Positions 8,949 through 18,089 are shown, counted from the stretch's first letter. The stretch is 64,000 nt of DNA from Atlantibacter subterraneus (GCF_027853245.1 NZ_JAPTZM010000008.1), one strand, 5' to 3'. The notes: generated by a model from the letters alone, not told the origin. Translations and numbers: made by a program.

Positions 8949-10082
8949 ATGGCGAAAAAAGACTATTACGAGATTTTAGGCGTTCCGAAAACCGCGGAAG
9001 AGCGTGAAATCAAAAAGGCTTACAAACGCCTGGCAATGAAATATCACCCGGACCGTAATCAGGGTGATAAAGACGCTGAAGACAAATTCAAAGAGATTAA
9101 AGAAGCCTATGAAGTGCTGACCGACGCGCAAAAACGCGCGGCCTACGATCAGTACGGCCATGCGGCATTTGAGCAGGGCGGCATGGGTGGCGGCGGATTT
9201 GGCGGCGGCGGTGCCGATTTCAGCGACATCTTCGGCGATGTTTTCGGCGATATTTTTGGCGGTGGACGTGGCCGTCAGCGCGCGGCACGCGGCGCAGATC
9301 TCCGTTACAACATGGAGCTGACGCTGGAAGAAGCGGTACGCGGCGTCACCAAAGAGATCCGCATTCCGACCCTGGAAGAGTGCGACGTCTGCCACGGCAA
9401 CGGCGCGAAACCGGGCACCCAGCCGCAGACCTGTCCGACCTGCCACGGCGCAGGCCAGGTGCAGATGCGCCAGGGCTTCTTTGCGGTGCAGCAGACCTGT
9501 CCGCACTGTCAGGGCCGCGGTACGTTGATCAAAGATCCGTGCACCAAATGCCACGGCCATGGTCGCGTTGAGAAATCGAAAACCCTGTCGGTTAAAATCC
9601 CGGCGGGCGTGGATACCGGCGACCGCATCCGCCTGGCAGGCGAGGGCGAAGCGGGCGAGCATGGCGCACCGGCAGGCGATTTGTACGTTCAGGTGCAGGT
9701 CAAACAGCATCCGATCTTCGAGCGCGAAGGCAATAACCTGTATTGCGAAGTGCCGATTAACTTTGCAATGGCTGCGCTGGGCGGTGAAATTGAAGTGCCG
9801 ACGCTGGATGGCCGCGTGAAGCTGAAAGTGCCGCACGAAACCCAAACCGGCAAGCTGTTCCGCATGCGCGGCAAGGGCGTGAAATCCGTACGCGGCGGTG
9901 CGCAGGGCGACCTGTTATGCCGCGTGGTGGTAGAAACGCCGGTTGGCCTCAACGAGAAGCAGAAGCAGCTGCTGAAAGATTTACAGGAAAGTTTCGGCGG
10001 CCCGACGGGCGAGAAAAACAGCCCGCGTTCCAAAAGCTTCTTTGATGGCGTGAAGAAGTTCTTTGACGATTTAACGCGTTAA
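8949..10082 (+). CDS. dnaJ: Chaperone protein DnaJ (Hsp40)
   Basis: DnaJ delivers substrates to DnaK and stimulates its ATPase. The 377-residue protein has the class I layout: a J domain with the HPD triad at residues 33-35, a Gly/Phe-rich segment around residues 76-105, and a zinc-binding domain with four CxxCxGxG repeats (CDVCHGNG, CPTCHGAG, CPHCQGRG, CTKCHGHG) from about residue 144 to 205. C-terminal substrate-binding and dimerisation domains follow. It is 149 bases downstream of dnaK in the same operon and is followed by a strong terminator. Confidence 0.99.
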   Translation: MAKKDYYEILGVPKTAEEREIKKAYKRLAMKYHPDRNQGDKDAEDKFKEIKEAYEVLTDAQKRAAYDQYGHAAFEQGGMGGGGFGGGGADFSDIFGDVFGDIFGGGRGRQRAARGADLRYNMELTLEEAVRGVTKEIRIPTLEECDVCHGNGAKPGTQPQTCPTCHGAGQVQMRQGFFAVQQTCPHCQGRGTLIKDPCTKCHGHGRVEKSKTLSVKIPAGVDTGDRIRLAGEGEAGEHGAPAGDLYVQVQVKQHPIFEREGNNLYCEVPINFAMAALGGEIEVPTLDGRVKLKVPHETQTGKLFRMRGKGVKSVRGGAQGDLLCRVVVETPVGLNEKQKQLLKDLQESFGGPTGEKNSPRSKSFFDGVKKFFDDLTR

Positions 10083-10103
10083 GTTTCATTTAATCCGCAA
10101 AGA

Positions 10104-10140
10104 AACCTGTATCTACACTGAGTAGATACAGGTTTTTTTT
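10104..10140 (+). terminator. Rho-independent terminator of dnaKJ
   Basis: A 13-bp stem, AACCTGTATCTAC (10104-10116) and GTAGATACAGGTT (10122-10134), has a 5-base loop and is followed by a run of T residues, 22 bases after the dnaJ stop. Confidence 0.93.
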
Positions 10141-10322
10141 TGATTGTTTTCCGATGAAAAAGTGCCAGATATTTCTTGAAAACCTGGGTGGGGTGTTTTT
10201 TACATCGGAAATAGCGATCATATAAGGCGAAATAATCTGTTTTTAACGAACTTTAAGGCGCTGTAAGATAGAAAATATATCGTATTTTAATAACGGATAT
10301 GGAATTATTGAGGTAGTTAGGC

Positions 10323-11501
10323 ATGTCAAAATTGATTCAACGTTTTCTGGCTAACGAAGCATCAGGCGGAGTGATATTAATCATCGCTGCGGCCATGGCC
10401 ATGCTGTTCGCGAACATAGAAAGCACCCATACAGGATACCAGCAATTTCTCAGTACGCCCGTAGAGATCACGTTTGGCGCACTGGAAATCAAAAAGAATT
10501 TGCTCCTGTGGATCAATGACGCCCTGATGGCGGTCTTCTTTTTGTTGATCGGCCTGGAAGTGAAGCGGGAACTCTTGCAGGGCTCGCTGGCCAGCCGCCG
10601 TCAGGCCGCATTCCCGGCTATCGCTGCTGTAGGCGGTATGGCGATCCCGGCAGCGGTATACCTGCTGTTCAATTTCCAGGATCCCGCGACCCGCGAAGGA
10701 TGGGCGATCCCGGCAGCGACGGATATCGCATTTGCATTAGGCGTCCTGGCGTTATTGGGTAAGCGGGTGCCGCCTGCCCTGAAAGTGTTTTTGATGGCGT
10801 TGGCGATTATCGATGATTTAGGGGCAATTATCATCATTGCGCTGTTTTACACCCATCAGCTTTCGATGCTGTCGTTGCTGGTGGCGGCGGGGGCGATTAC
10901 GGCATTAGCGATGCTGAATGTGCTTAATGTTCGCCGCACCGGCATTTATATTCTGGTGGGCGTCATACTCTGGACAGCGGTGCTGAAATCCGGCATTCAT
11001 GCCACCCTGGCGGGGGTAATTATTGGCTTCTTTATCCCGCTGAAGGCGCAGAGAGGGCACTCTCCGGCGAGGGAACTGGAGCATATACTGCATCCGTGGG
11101 TCGCGTTTTTGATCCTGCCGCTGTTTGCTTTCGCCAATGCGGGCGTATCGCTTCAGGGTGTGACTCTGGAAGGGCTGACATCGCTGCTGCCGCTGGGCAT
11201 TATTGCCGGACTGTTTATTGGAAAGCCTTTAGGCATCAGTCTGTTTTGCCTGCTGGCGTTAAAACTTAAACTGGCCTCGCTACCCGAAGGCACCACGTTT
11301 AAGGAAATTATGGCAGTTGGGGTGTTGTGCGGCATCGGATTCACGATGTCCATCTTCATCGCGACTCTGGCATTTAGCAATGCCGATCCCACGTTTATTA
11401 CATGGGCAAAACTGGGCATTCTTATCGGCTCGCTACTGGCGGCAATCGTAGGCTACGGCCTGTTACGGATACGGTATTCAGACGCAAAGGTTCGCGCCTG
11501 A
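10323..11501 (+). CDS. nhaA: Na+/H+ antiporter NhaA
   Basis: NhaA exports Na+ (or Li+) in exchange for two protons and is the main pH-regulated sodium exporter of enteric bacteria. The 392-residue, 12-helix protein has the paired aspartates in ALAIIDDLGAIIIIALFY at residues 164 and 165 (D163/D164 in E. coli) and the conserved GWAIPAATDIAFALG segment, whose aspartate is the third key acidic residue. It heads the nhaA-nhaR pair as in E. coli. The insL1 and mokC/hokC genes found upstream in K-12 are not present. Confidence 0.97.
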   Translation: MSKLIQRFLANEASGGVILIIAAAMAMLFANIESTHTGYQQFLSTPVEITFGALEIKKNLLLWINDALMAVFFLLIGLEVKRELLQGSLASRRQAAFPAIAAVGGMAIPAAVYLLFNFQDPATREGWAIPAATDIAFALGVLALLGKRVPPALKVFLMALAIIDDLGAIIIIALFYTHQLSMLSLLVAAGAITALAMLNVLNVRRTGIYILVGVILWTAVLKSGIHATLAGVIIGFFIPLKAQRGHSPARELEHILHPWVAFLILPLFAFANAGVSLQGVTLEGLTSLLPLGIIAGLFIGKPLGISLFCLLALKLKLASLPEGTTFKEIMAVGVLCGIGFTMSIFIATLAFSNADPTFITWAKLGILIGSLLAAIVGYGLLRIRYSDAKVRA

Positions 11502-11562
11502 ATCGCAAACACATGGAAGCGTTCTTGCCGAACATCATTATCAATCAGGGAGCGAAAGCGAT

Positions 11563-12456
11563 ATGTCACACATCAATTACAACCACCTTTACTATTTTTG
11601 GCACGTGTATAAGGAAGGGTCGGTTGTGGGGGCGGCGGAAGCGTTGTATCTGACGCCGCAAACCATCACCGGGCAGATTAAAGCATTAGAAGAGCGGCTA
11701 CAGGGCAAGCTGTTCAAGCGTAAGGGGCGGGGCATTGAGCCCAGCGAGCTGGGAGAACTGGTGTTCCGCTACGCCGATCGCATGTTTACGCTCAGCCAGG
11801 AGATGCTTGATATCGTCAACTATCGCAAAGAGTCGCACCTGCTGTTTGACGTGGGGGTTGCGGATGCGCTCTCCAAACGCCTGGTGAGCGGTGTGCTGGA
11901 TGCCGCCGTGGTGGAGGATGAACAGATCCATTTACGCTGTTTTGAATCCACCCACGAGATGCTGCTGGAGCAGCTTAGCCAGCATAAGCTGGACATGATT
12001 ATTTCTGATTGCCCGATCGATTCCACCCAACAGGAAGGGCTGTTTTCGGTGAAAATAGGCGAGTGCGGCGTCAGCTTCTGGTGCCAGACGCCGGGGCCGG
12101 AAAAGCCGTTTCCCGCCTGTCTGGAAGAGCGCAGGCTGCTGATTCCGGGCCGCCGATCGATGCTGGGTCGCAAGGTGTTGAACTGGCTTAATGCTCAGGC
12201 GTTGAATATTGAGATCCTGGGAGAATTCGACGACGCTGCGCTGATGAAAGCCTTCGGCTGCGCCCATAATGCGATTTTTGTCGCGCCGACGCTGTATACC
12301 CAGGATTTTTTCGACGACAAAACGGTGGTGGAGATTGGGCGGATAGATAACGTGATGGAAGAGTATCACGCGATTTTTGCCGAGCGCATGATCCAGCACC
12401 CAGCGGTACAGCGCATCTGTAACCGCGACTATTCCTCACTGTTTGTTACGCCTTAA
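11563..12456 (+). CDS. nhaR: Transcriptional activator NhaR (LysR family)
   Basis: A 297-residue LysR-type regulator with an N-terminal helix-turn-helix (about residues 8-65: NHLYYFWHVYKEGSVVGAAE, TPQTITGQIKALEERL) and a C-terminal co-inducer domain. In E. coli NhaR senses Na+ and activates nhaA, and it also acts on the pga biofilm operon. It follows nhaA by 61 bases and is probably co-transcribed. The ORF start MSHINYNHLYYFWH is the family start. The 3' end faces the convergent sgcR-like gene across a shared hairpin. Confidence 0.96.
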   Translation: MSHINYNHLYYFWHVYKEGSVVGAAEALYLTPQTITGQIKALEERLQGKLFKRKGRGIEPSELGELVFRYADRMFTLSQEMLDIVNYRKESHLLFDVGVADALSKRLVSGVLDAAVVEDEQIHLRCFESTHEMLLEQLSQHKLDMIISDCPIDSTQQEGLFSVKIGECGVSFWCQTPGPEKPFPACLEERRLLIPGRRSMLGRKVLNWLNAQALNIEILGEFDDAALMKAFGCAHNAIFVAPTLYTQDFFDDKTVVEIGRIDNVMEEYHAIFAERMIQHPAVQRICNRDYSSLFVTP

Positions 12457-12463
12457 CGGGCCC

Positions 12464-12492
12464 GGAGAGCGGTGCGGTCACCGCTCTCCTTT
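12464..12492. terminator. Bidirectional hairpin between nhaR and sgcR
   Basis: An 11-bp perfect stem, GGAGAGCGGTG (12464-12474) and CACCGCTCTCC (12479-12489), has the loop CGGT and is followed by TTT. It overlaps the stop codon region of the convergent sgcR-like gene and probably ends both transcription units. Confidence 0.7.
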
Positions 12493-13269
12493 GGCGCGAA
12501 TAATATGAATGCCCGCCTGCTGATAACGCTGCATCACGTCACTGGATAACCCGCTGTCGGTAATAATCGTTTTAATACAGGACAGCGTGGCCACCCTGTG
12601 CGGTTCCACCTTATCGAATTTTCCGTGATCCGCCAGCAGAATAACCTCTCTGGCTCGCTGGATGATGCGGCTTTTTACTCCCACTTCAAACATGGTGGCA
12701 TTGGTGATGCCTGCTTCCAGCGACAGCGCGTCGCAGGACAAAAAGGCGCGCTCTACCGAAAAGGCGTTCAACATTTCCAGCGCCAGGCTCTCTCCTATTG
12801 AAAAGTAGCCCGGTCGCACCATTCCCCCAATGATGTAGCTTTCAATATTGTTAAAGCAGCCCAGTTGATTGGCAATTTTAATATCCACTGAAATTGCTTT
12901 AGCCTGCACATCGCCCAGGCGCTTAGCCAGTTCAAGACAGGTCGATCCAGAATCCAGCATAAAGCAGTCGCCATCGCGGATTATTGCGCGCGCCGCGACG
13001 GCGATTTCGTGTTTCGCCTGGCTTTGCAGGCTGTTTTTCAAATCAAAAACGTATTCTTTATCCGAGGTGTCGCTGTCGAATTCCAGCCATCCATGACGAC
13101 GCACCATGCCGGGATAATGACTGGCGATAAAATGAAAATCGCGCCGCACCGTGGCGTGGGCATAGCCAAACAGCTCGACGGCCTGGCTGGAGGAAAGGCG
13201 GCGATGTTGCCAGAGATAATGCAGCATCTGTTGAATACGATCGGGGCGGCTTTGAGAGCGATCATCCAT
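12478..13269 (-). CDS. sgcR: DeoR-family transcriptional regulator, SgcR-like
   Basis: A 263-residue DeoR-type regulator with an N-terminal winged helix-turn-helix (SSSQAVELFGYAHATVRRDFHFI, about residues 26-48) and a C-terminal sugar-phosphate-sensing domain (FMLDSGSTCLELAKRL; CDALSLEAGITNATMFEVGVK; LLADHGKFDK). It is the last gene of a seven-gene leftward operon in the order of E. coli sgcXBCQAER, and its start overlaps the sgcE stop by 8 bases. Its likely role is repression of this operon by a phosphorylated intermediate. The symbol rests on gene order and family, and the effector is unknown. Confidence 0.8.
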   Translation of the reverse strand: MDDRSQSRPDRIQQMLHYLWQHRRLSSSQAVELFGYAHATVRRDFHFIASHYPGMVRRHGWLEFDSDTSDKEYVFDLKNSLQSQAKHEIAVAARAIIRDGDCFMLDSGSTCLELAKRLGDVQAKAISVDIKIANQLGCFNNIESYIIGGMVRPGYFSIGESLALEMLNAFSVERAFLSCDALSLEAGITNATMFEVGVKSRIIQRAREVILLADHGKFDKVEPHRVATLSCIKTIITDSGLSSDVMQRYQQAGIHIIRAKGER

Positions 13270-13906
13270 TTAACGCACTCCTGAAGGATTCCAGCGTCGT
13301 CGCGGGATTGTCTGAGGCAAAGAGCGCCCGCCCGAGAACCAGATGTTCTGCGCCGGCCAGTTTGAGCTGCTGTCCGGCGGTTTCAGCAATCCCGCCGTCA
13401 GCCCAACATTCGGCATCGGGAAAATAGCGCGCGCAGGCGGCCACCTTGTCGATTAACGTGGGGTTAAAGCATTGGCCGTGCCCATCCGGCTCGCTGGTCA
13501 TGACCAGACAGGCGTCGAGGGCGTCCCGGAGATAGCAATAGGGCTCAAGCGGCGTGGCGGGGTTAAACGCCAGGCCTGCGCGGGCACCGGTTTCACGGAT
13601 CGCCGTCAGCGCTTCTGCGGGGTTTGCCAGCGCTTCTGCATGAACAAAAATCCACCCGGGGGTAAACGGCGACAGCGCCCGAAACCACGGCCAGGGATTG
13701 GCGACCATTAAATGGAAAGAGAGCGGATGCTGCGTGGCTTCAAAGACGCTGCGGACGGTTTTCAGACCAAACGTAATATTCGAGATGAAGCTGGTATCTT
13801 CAATATCCAGGTGCCATGAGCCAATCGGGGCATGGTCAAACTGGCTTAATGCCTGATGCAGGCGCAGCGGATCGGCTGAGGCAAGAGAAGGATGCAGAAT
13901 CATCAT
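13262..13906 (-). CDS. sgcE: Ribulose-phosphate 3-epimerase family protein, SgcE-like
   Basis: A 214-residue TIM-barrel protein of the ribulose-phosphate 3-epimerase family, shown by MILHPSLASADPL at the N-terminus, HLDIEDTSF (metal-binding His and Asp of strand 2), LSFHLMVANPWPW and the phosphate-binding end ADGGIAE. The family interconverts D-ribulose-5-phosphate and D-xylulose-5-phosphate or related ketose phosphates. The ATG overlaps the sgcA stop in an ATGA junction, so the genes are translationally coupled. Two adjacent ATGs (13906 and 13903) are possible starts. The actual substrate of SgcE is unknown. Confidence 0.85.
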   Translation of the reverse strand: MMILHPSLASADPLRLHQALSQFDHAPIGSWHLDIEDTSFISNITFGLKTVRSVFEATQHPLSFHLMVANPWPWFRALSPFTPGWIFVHAEALANPAEALTAIRETGARAGLAFNPATPLEPYCYLRDALDACLVMTSEPDGHGQCFNPTLIDKVAACARYFPDAECWADGGIAETAGQQLKLAGAEHLVLGRALFASDNPATTLESFRSALNG

Positions 13907-14352
13907 TCACTCCTGACGAGAGACTGTTTCAGCAACTGGTACAGCGCGCTATCGTCATCGGCGTGGCGTAACGCCGTGATAAAGGCTTCATCTCCCAGCC
14001 ACTGGCTGATGCGCTGAATGGTCGCGATATGGCGGTTAGCATCCGTCGCGGTTAACGCAATCAGCAGCCAGACCGGGTCGCACTCTTCATGACCAAAAGT
14101 CACCGGCTGCTGAAGCGTCGTCACGGCAATCTGGTTGTGCATTGCACCCTGCTCAGGCCGGGCATGGGGTAAGGCGATCCCCGGCGCTACCACATAGTAC
14201 GGTCCCCAGGCCAGCGTGTTCTCAATTACACCGTCAAGGTAGGCGGCTTGCGCGGCACCGTGGCGGATCAGAGGCTCAATCGCGATGGCTAAGGCCTCTC
14301 TCCAGTCGGTGGCGTTCCGGCAGGCTTGTACCCATTTCACATCATTCAACAT
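13903..14352 (-). CDS. sgcA: PTS EIIA component (fructose/mannitol type), SgcA-like
   Basis: A 149-residue EIIA domain of the fructose-mannitol PTS type. The phospho-accepting histidine is H63 in GIALPHARPEQG, the family's conserved active site. It would take phosphate from HPr and pass it to the EIIB protein encoded by sgcB. It lies between sgcQ and sgcE, overlapping sgcE by ATGA, in the same order as the E. coli sgc operon. It is a stand-alone domain and is cytoplasmic. Confidence 0.87.
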   Translation of the reverse strand: MLNDVKWVQACRNATDWREALAIAIEPLIRHGAAQAAYLDGVIENTLAWGPYYVVAPGIALPHARPEQGAMHNQIAVTTLQQPVTFGHEECDPVWLLIALTATDANRHIATIQRISQWLGDEAFITALRHADDDSALYQLLKQSLVRSE

Positions 14353-14461
14353 GGCACATTGACTCCCTTCCCAGAGTGGGTATGGTGAAAACGCTCCCGC
14401 CGGTACTTTTGGCGAAGACAGCGGGAGCGCCCCGGGGGATAAGCGTTTGCTTATCCCTTTC

Positions 14462-15268
14462 TTATTGCCTTATCTGGTGCACTTTCTCCATGAAGCGGCT
14501 CACCCGTTCCTGATCGACAAAGTTGGCGAAGACGCCGTCCTTTTTGAACCAGGTTGCGGTGACGCAGCCATCGGCGATGGTCAACTGCTCTTCCACGTTA
14601 TCGAGGCAAACGCCGGTGTTGGCCAGCACCACGGTATCCGGAACGGTTTCTTTGACGCGTTTTAACACAGCGCTGTCTGTTTTCGCCCCGGCCGTTAATC
14701 CGGAAACGCATAACGCGTCGGGATGGTTGTTAAACACAGTGGATTTGGCAATGGAACAGATATCGCGATTTCCCAGATAAACGGCGGCCTCGGGCACGAT
14801 ATTGAACAGGGTCTTCACGTGACCTGCGCCAATCCGATGCTGGTGGCGAATGGTTTCGCCGACATTGGTATCCCAGATGCCGAAATCGCTGGCATAAACG
14901 CCGGTGAAGATCTCCCGAATGAATGACGCGCCGGTCGCCATGGCTAAATCAAAAGACGCGACGGGGTCCCAAAGCACATTGACGCCATAGGGCACACGGA
15001 TTTCCGTCATCAGTTGCCCAACGATACGCGCCATTGCCGCCGTGGTTTCAGGCCGCACTTTCGTGAGATAGGGCAGGCTGAACTCATTGGAAAACATCAC
15101 CGCGTCAACGCCGCCGTTCTGCAACGCCATGAGATCGTCATGCGCGCGGTCGAGAACCCAGTTGATGCCCTTTTGGTGATCGAATCCCGGATCGCCCGGC
15201 AATGCCCGCAGGTGACACATCGCAATAACCGCTTTCTCTGTGCCTATAACGCTTTTAAGCCAACTCAT
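14462..15268 (-). CDS. sgcQ: BtpA-family (TIM-barrel) protein, SgcQ-like
   Basis: A 268-residue protein of the BtpA/SgcQ family, predicted to be a phosphate-binding TIM barrel. It begins MSWLKSVIGTEKAVIAMCHL and shows the family segments ALPGDPGFD, GGVDAVMFSNEFSLPY and VSGLTAGAKTDSAVLKRVKE. The enzymatic activity of SgcQ has not been established. Its place inside a PTS operon suggests it acts on the imported sugar phosphate, probably as an aldolase-like or isomerising step, but that is inference. It sits 11 bases downstream of sgcC, with a 109-base gap before sgcA. Confidence 0.83.
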   Translation of the reverse strand: MSWLKSVIGTEKAVIAMCHLRALPGDPGFDHQKGINWVLDRAHDDLMALQNGGVDAVMFSNEFSLPYLTKVRPETTAAMARIVGQLMTEIRVPYGVNVLWDPVASFDLAMATGASFIREIFTGVYASDFGIWDTNVGETIRHQHRIGAGHVKTLFNIVPEAAVYLGNRDICSIAKSTVFNNHPDALCVSGLTAGAKTDSAVLKRVKETVPDTVVLANTGVCLDNVEEQLTIADGCVTATWFKKDGVFANFVDQERVSRFMEKVHQIRQ

Positions 15269-15279
15269 TCATTTACTCC

Positions 15280-16593
15280 TTATTCTGACAATTCACGTTT
15301 TCGTAAAATCAGGACTACCGTTGCCGACAAACCGACGGCAACCACCACGCCGATCGCCCCCAGGGACATGATTTCTGCGATTGACCAGCCAAACATATTG
15401 CCGACAGAGAGCGCGCTGATTTGTGCGCCGTCCTGCGCGAAGCTGAAACCGCCCTTCAGCGCCATCTCGGTAAAGTAAGGCGCAAACTGCGTCGCGATCA
15501 GCAGTACGGTGACCATGACGATCACGCCGCTGATCAGGGTGCGCAATAAATCACCCCGGTGGATCACCGTCGCCATGCAGATAAAAAACGGCGCGACGGG
15601 CAAATCGGCGAGCGGCAGGACTTTATTGCCCGGCAGGATGCTGGCAAAAACCAACATAATGGGGATTAACAGCAGGCCGACGGCGATGGTGGTCGGGTGG
15701 CCCAGGGTTACCGCGGAGTCCAGCCCGATGTAGACTTCCCGGCCATGAAAGTGCTTTTGAAAAAACTGGCGAGCGCCATCCGAAATGGGCAGCAACCCTT
15801 CAACGATCAGGCGGATCATGCGCGGAAACAGCACCATAATCGCGGCGACCGTAATCATTAACGTGGCGGTGCCTTTAAAGCCTTCACCCGCTGCCAGCCC
15901 GAAAAGTAAACCCAGCACCACGCCGATAATGACGGGATCGCCTACCATGCCGTAGCGTTTCTGGAGCTCGCTGGCATCAATGTTACGTCCCTTCATGAAC
16001 GGAATTTTGTCGTACAGGGTATCCAGCAACACGAACAGCGGAACGGAACTGGAACCATAGCCCTGCGGGATGGAAATCCCTTCCAGCCCGACAATGCTCT
16101 GGACCCGGCGCGCGCTCCAGTCAGCCATTTTCAACGACAGCGCGGCGTGGCAGATTGCCGCCAGCACGCCGTAAATCATGCTGCCGGTCATCAGCTGCGT
16201 TACGGTGCCGGTAATGGCGAAGTGCCAGTAGTTGTAAATATCCACGTTCATGGTTTTGGTCAGGCGGGTCAGCAACATGCCGATGTTGAGCAAAAAAATC
16301 ACCGGAATAATGATGGCACCAATGGCCGTGGCATACCCGACGCCAGAAGCCGGGCCGGCCCCTACGTCGAGCACGTGCAGGTTCAGGCCAAAGCGTTCGA
16401 TCATAATTTTTATCGGTGGATTCAGGCTATCTATCGCCATGACGATCACCAGACCCATTCCGACAAAACCAACACCCACCGTGACGCCCGCTTTCACTGC
16501 CTGAAGCACCGGGATGCGGAAGATAAGGCCAATTAAAATCATAATGATGGGAACAAACACCGTCCCGCCAAGAGACAAAATGTAGTCAAACAT
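15280..16593 (-). CDS. sgcC: PTS EIIC component (galactitol type), SgcC-like
   Basis: A 437-residue polytopic membrane permease of the galactitol (Gat) PTS EIIC family. It has long hydrophobic segments throughout and family signatures such as GVTVGVGFVGMGLV and LDVGAGPASGVGYATAIGA. With the SgcB and SgcA proteins it would import and phosphorylate a sugar or polyol. The sugar imported by the sgc system is unknown. It lies between sgcB and sgcQ with short gaps, in the same order as E. coli. Topology calls here are by eye. Confidence 0.87.
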   Translation of the reverse strand: MFDYILSLGGTVFVPIIMILIGLIFRIPVLQAVKAGVTVGVGFVGMGLVIVMAIDSLNPPIKIMIERFGLNLHVLDVGAGPASGVGYATAIGAIIIPVIFLLNIGMLLTRLTKTMNVDIYNYWHFAITGTVTQLMTGSMIYGVLAAICHAALSLKMADWSARRVQSIVGLEGISIPQGYGSSSVPLFVLLDTLYDKIPFMKGRNIDASELQKRYGMVGDPVIIGVVLGLLFGLAAGEGFKGTATLMITVAAIMVLFPRMIRLIVEGLLPISDGARQFFQKHFHGREVYIGLDSAVTLGHPTTIAVGLLLIPIMLVFASILPGNKVLPLADLPVAPFFICMATVIHRGDLLRTLISGVIVMVTVLLIATQFAPYFTEMALKGGFSFAQDGAQISALSVGNMFGWSIAEIMSLGAIGVVVAVGLSATVVLILRKRELSE

Positions 16594-16611
16594 AACGCCT
16601 CCTTATCATCG

Positions 16612-16890
16612 CTAGTGGCTGAGCAGCGCTTTAATTTGCTGCTTCAGCGCGTCATCGTTGATACCGGTCAACAGCGCCGCGCCATTCAGCGTGGGCACGC
16701 CATAATCGGTGGCGGTTTTCATGGATGTCACAATCAAATCAACGCCCCGGCAATTGAGCGGAATTTCGCTCAGGCAGCACTGCGAGGTCGTAGCGGGGAT
16801 ACCCTGTTGCGCCAGGTAATCCTGGAGCTTCTGGGCAATCATGGTTGAGGTCGACATGCCAGTGCCGCATGCCACAAGGATCTTTTTCAT
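16612..16890 (-). CDS. sgcB: PTS EIIB component (galactitol type), SgcB-like
   Basis: A 92-residue stand-alone EIIB of the lactose/galactitol fold. The P-loop-like phosphocysteine motif MKKILVACGTGMSTSTM places the active cysteine at residue 8. It would receive phosphate from SgcA and pass it to the sugar held by SgcC. The ATG overlaps the sgcX stop by an ATGA junction, indicating coupling. Length and place match E. coli SgcB. Confidence 0.87.
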   Translation of the reverse strand: MKKILVACGTGMSTSTMIAQKLQDYLAQQGIPATTSQCCLSEIPLNCRGVDLIVTSMKTATDYGVPTLNGAALLTGINDDALKQQIKALLSH

Positions 16891-18008
16891 AACAGAGGGT
16901 GCTCCTGAAGGGTGCCCGGGATGGGCTCAATGGGAAATGACTCGGGACGCTGCTGCGCCAGAGCCGTCAGTAAATCAATGCAATGACCGAGATCGCGCAG
17001 GCTGGCGACTTCAGCAGGGGAATGCGTATAGCGGCAGGGAATAGAGAGGCTGGCGCAGGGGATGCCGTTTTGCTCCACCTGAATATATCCGGTTTCGGTG
17101 ATCACGCCGGGTGCCACTTCACGCTGGACCGGAATGGCGGCCTCGCGAGCCGTCTGCTCCAGCATGGCGATCAAGCGTGGTGGCGTGATCAGGCCAGCCA
17201 AAGTCCCGCGGCCATGATAGTTCAGGCAGGTAATGCCCACGCCCTGATTAACCACCACGTCAGAATAATCATGAAGATCGGGGGTATCGCAGGACGGAGT
17301 AATATCAATCCCAATCGCCAGGTCCGGTTTAATGCGCGATAACACCGGGACGATACCGCGAATATTGAACTCTTCCTGGACGGAGGCGACCAGATACAGA
17401 GCGATGGCCAAAGGCTGTTGCCTGATGCCCTGCGCCACGCCCAGCAGCGCGGTGCAGCCCAGCCGATCGTCAAGCGCTTTACTGCATACCAGATCGTTAG
17501 CCAGTAACTGAGGGGGATTGTACAGCGTGATGGGTGTCCCCACGCGAACCCCCATTCGCTCGGCATCGGCTTTAGAATGGGCACCGATATCAATCCACAG
17601 CTTGTCCAGCGACGGGGACTGGGTTCGCTCATCCGCTTTGGCAAAATGATAGGCTTTAATCCCAATGCAGCCGGGAACCGGGCCCTGTTCGGTATTCAGG
17701 GTGACGCGCGAGCCGGGCATGGTGATTTGCGCCGGCCCGCCAACCCGTTCAAAACGCACAAAGCCGGAAGGCTCGATTTTACGCACCATAAAACCCACTT
17801 CATCCATATGCGCAAACACCATCACCCTGAGCGCATCCGGGCTTTCACTGCCATAGCGGGCGACGACGTTTCCTAACCGGTCGCGCCAGACTTCATGCGC
17901 CGTGGCGGAGAATTGCTGCTGCATATAGTCGGCAAGTGCGGTTTCGTGGCCGGAGATCCCGTCCAGCGTCAGTAAGGTAAACAGCGTGTCTTTAATGTCG
18001 AAGGTCAT
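16887..18008 (-). CDS. sgcX: M42-family metallopeptidase-like protein, SgcX-like
   Basis: A zinc aminopeptidase-like protein of family M42. LDGISGHE is at the N-terminus, FAHMDEVGFMV (metal-binding His/Asp) near residue 75, LDDRLGCTALLG near 185, and VQEEFNIRG carries the catalytic and metal-binding glutamates. Family members are tetrahedral aminopeptidases, sometimes mislabelled endoglucanases. An upstream ATG at 18035 exists, but the ATG at 18008 has GGAG seven bases before it and gives 373 residues, the expected SgcX length. It is the first gene of the operon. Why a peptidase accompanies a PTS is unknown; a glycosylated amino-compound substrate is one possibility. Confidence 0.83.
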   Translation of the reverse strand: MTFDIKDTLFTLLTLDGISGHETALADYMQQQFSATAHEVWRDRLGNVVARYGSESPDALRVMVFAHMDEVGFMVRKIEPSGFVRFERVGGPAQITMPGSRVTLNTEQGPVPGCIGIKAYHFAKADERTQSPSLDKLWIDIGAHSKADAERMGVRVGTPITLYNPPQLLANDLVCSKALDDRLGCTALLGVAQGIRQQPLAIALYLVASVQEEFNIRGIVPVLSRIKPDLAIGIDITPSCDTPDLHDYSDVVVNQGVGITCLNYHGRGTLAGLITPPRLIAMLEQTAREAAIPVQREVAPGVITETGYIQVEQNGIPCASLSIPCRYTHSPAEVASLRDLGHCIDLLTALAQQRPESFPIEPIPGTLQEHPLL

Positions 18009-18073
18009 TACGCAGCTCCAGTCAAATTCACTCATTTGTTGAGCGATTTATAAGCGGCGAATGACGCAATAAG

Positions 18074-18089
18074 TGTGATAAATATCACC
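18074..18089. promoter_or_regulatory. CRP-like site upstream of the sgc operon
   Basis: TGTGATAAATATCACC has the CRP core TGTGA-N6-TCAC and a nearly perfect dyad. It lies about 66 bases before the sgcX start, in the operon's only upstream gap, consistent with catabolite control. Binding is inferred from the motif. Confidence 0.65.

Noticed and set aside
10142..10322. Possible hok/mok or IS remnant between dnaJ and nhaA
   Set aside because: K-12 carries insL1 and mokC/hokC at this place, so they were looked for. The 181 bases hold only the end of the terminator and an AT-rich nhaA upstream region with no toxin-like frame.
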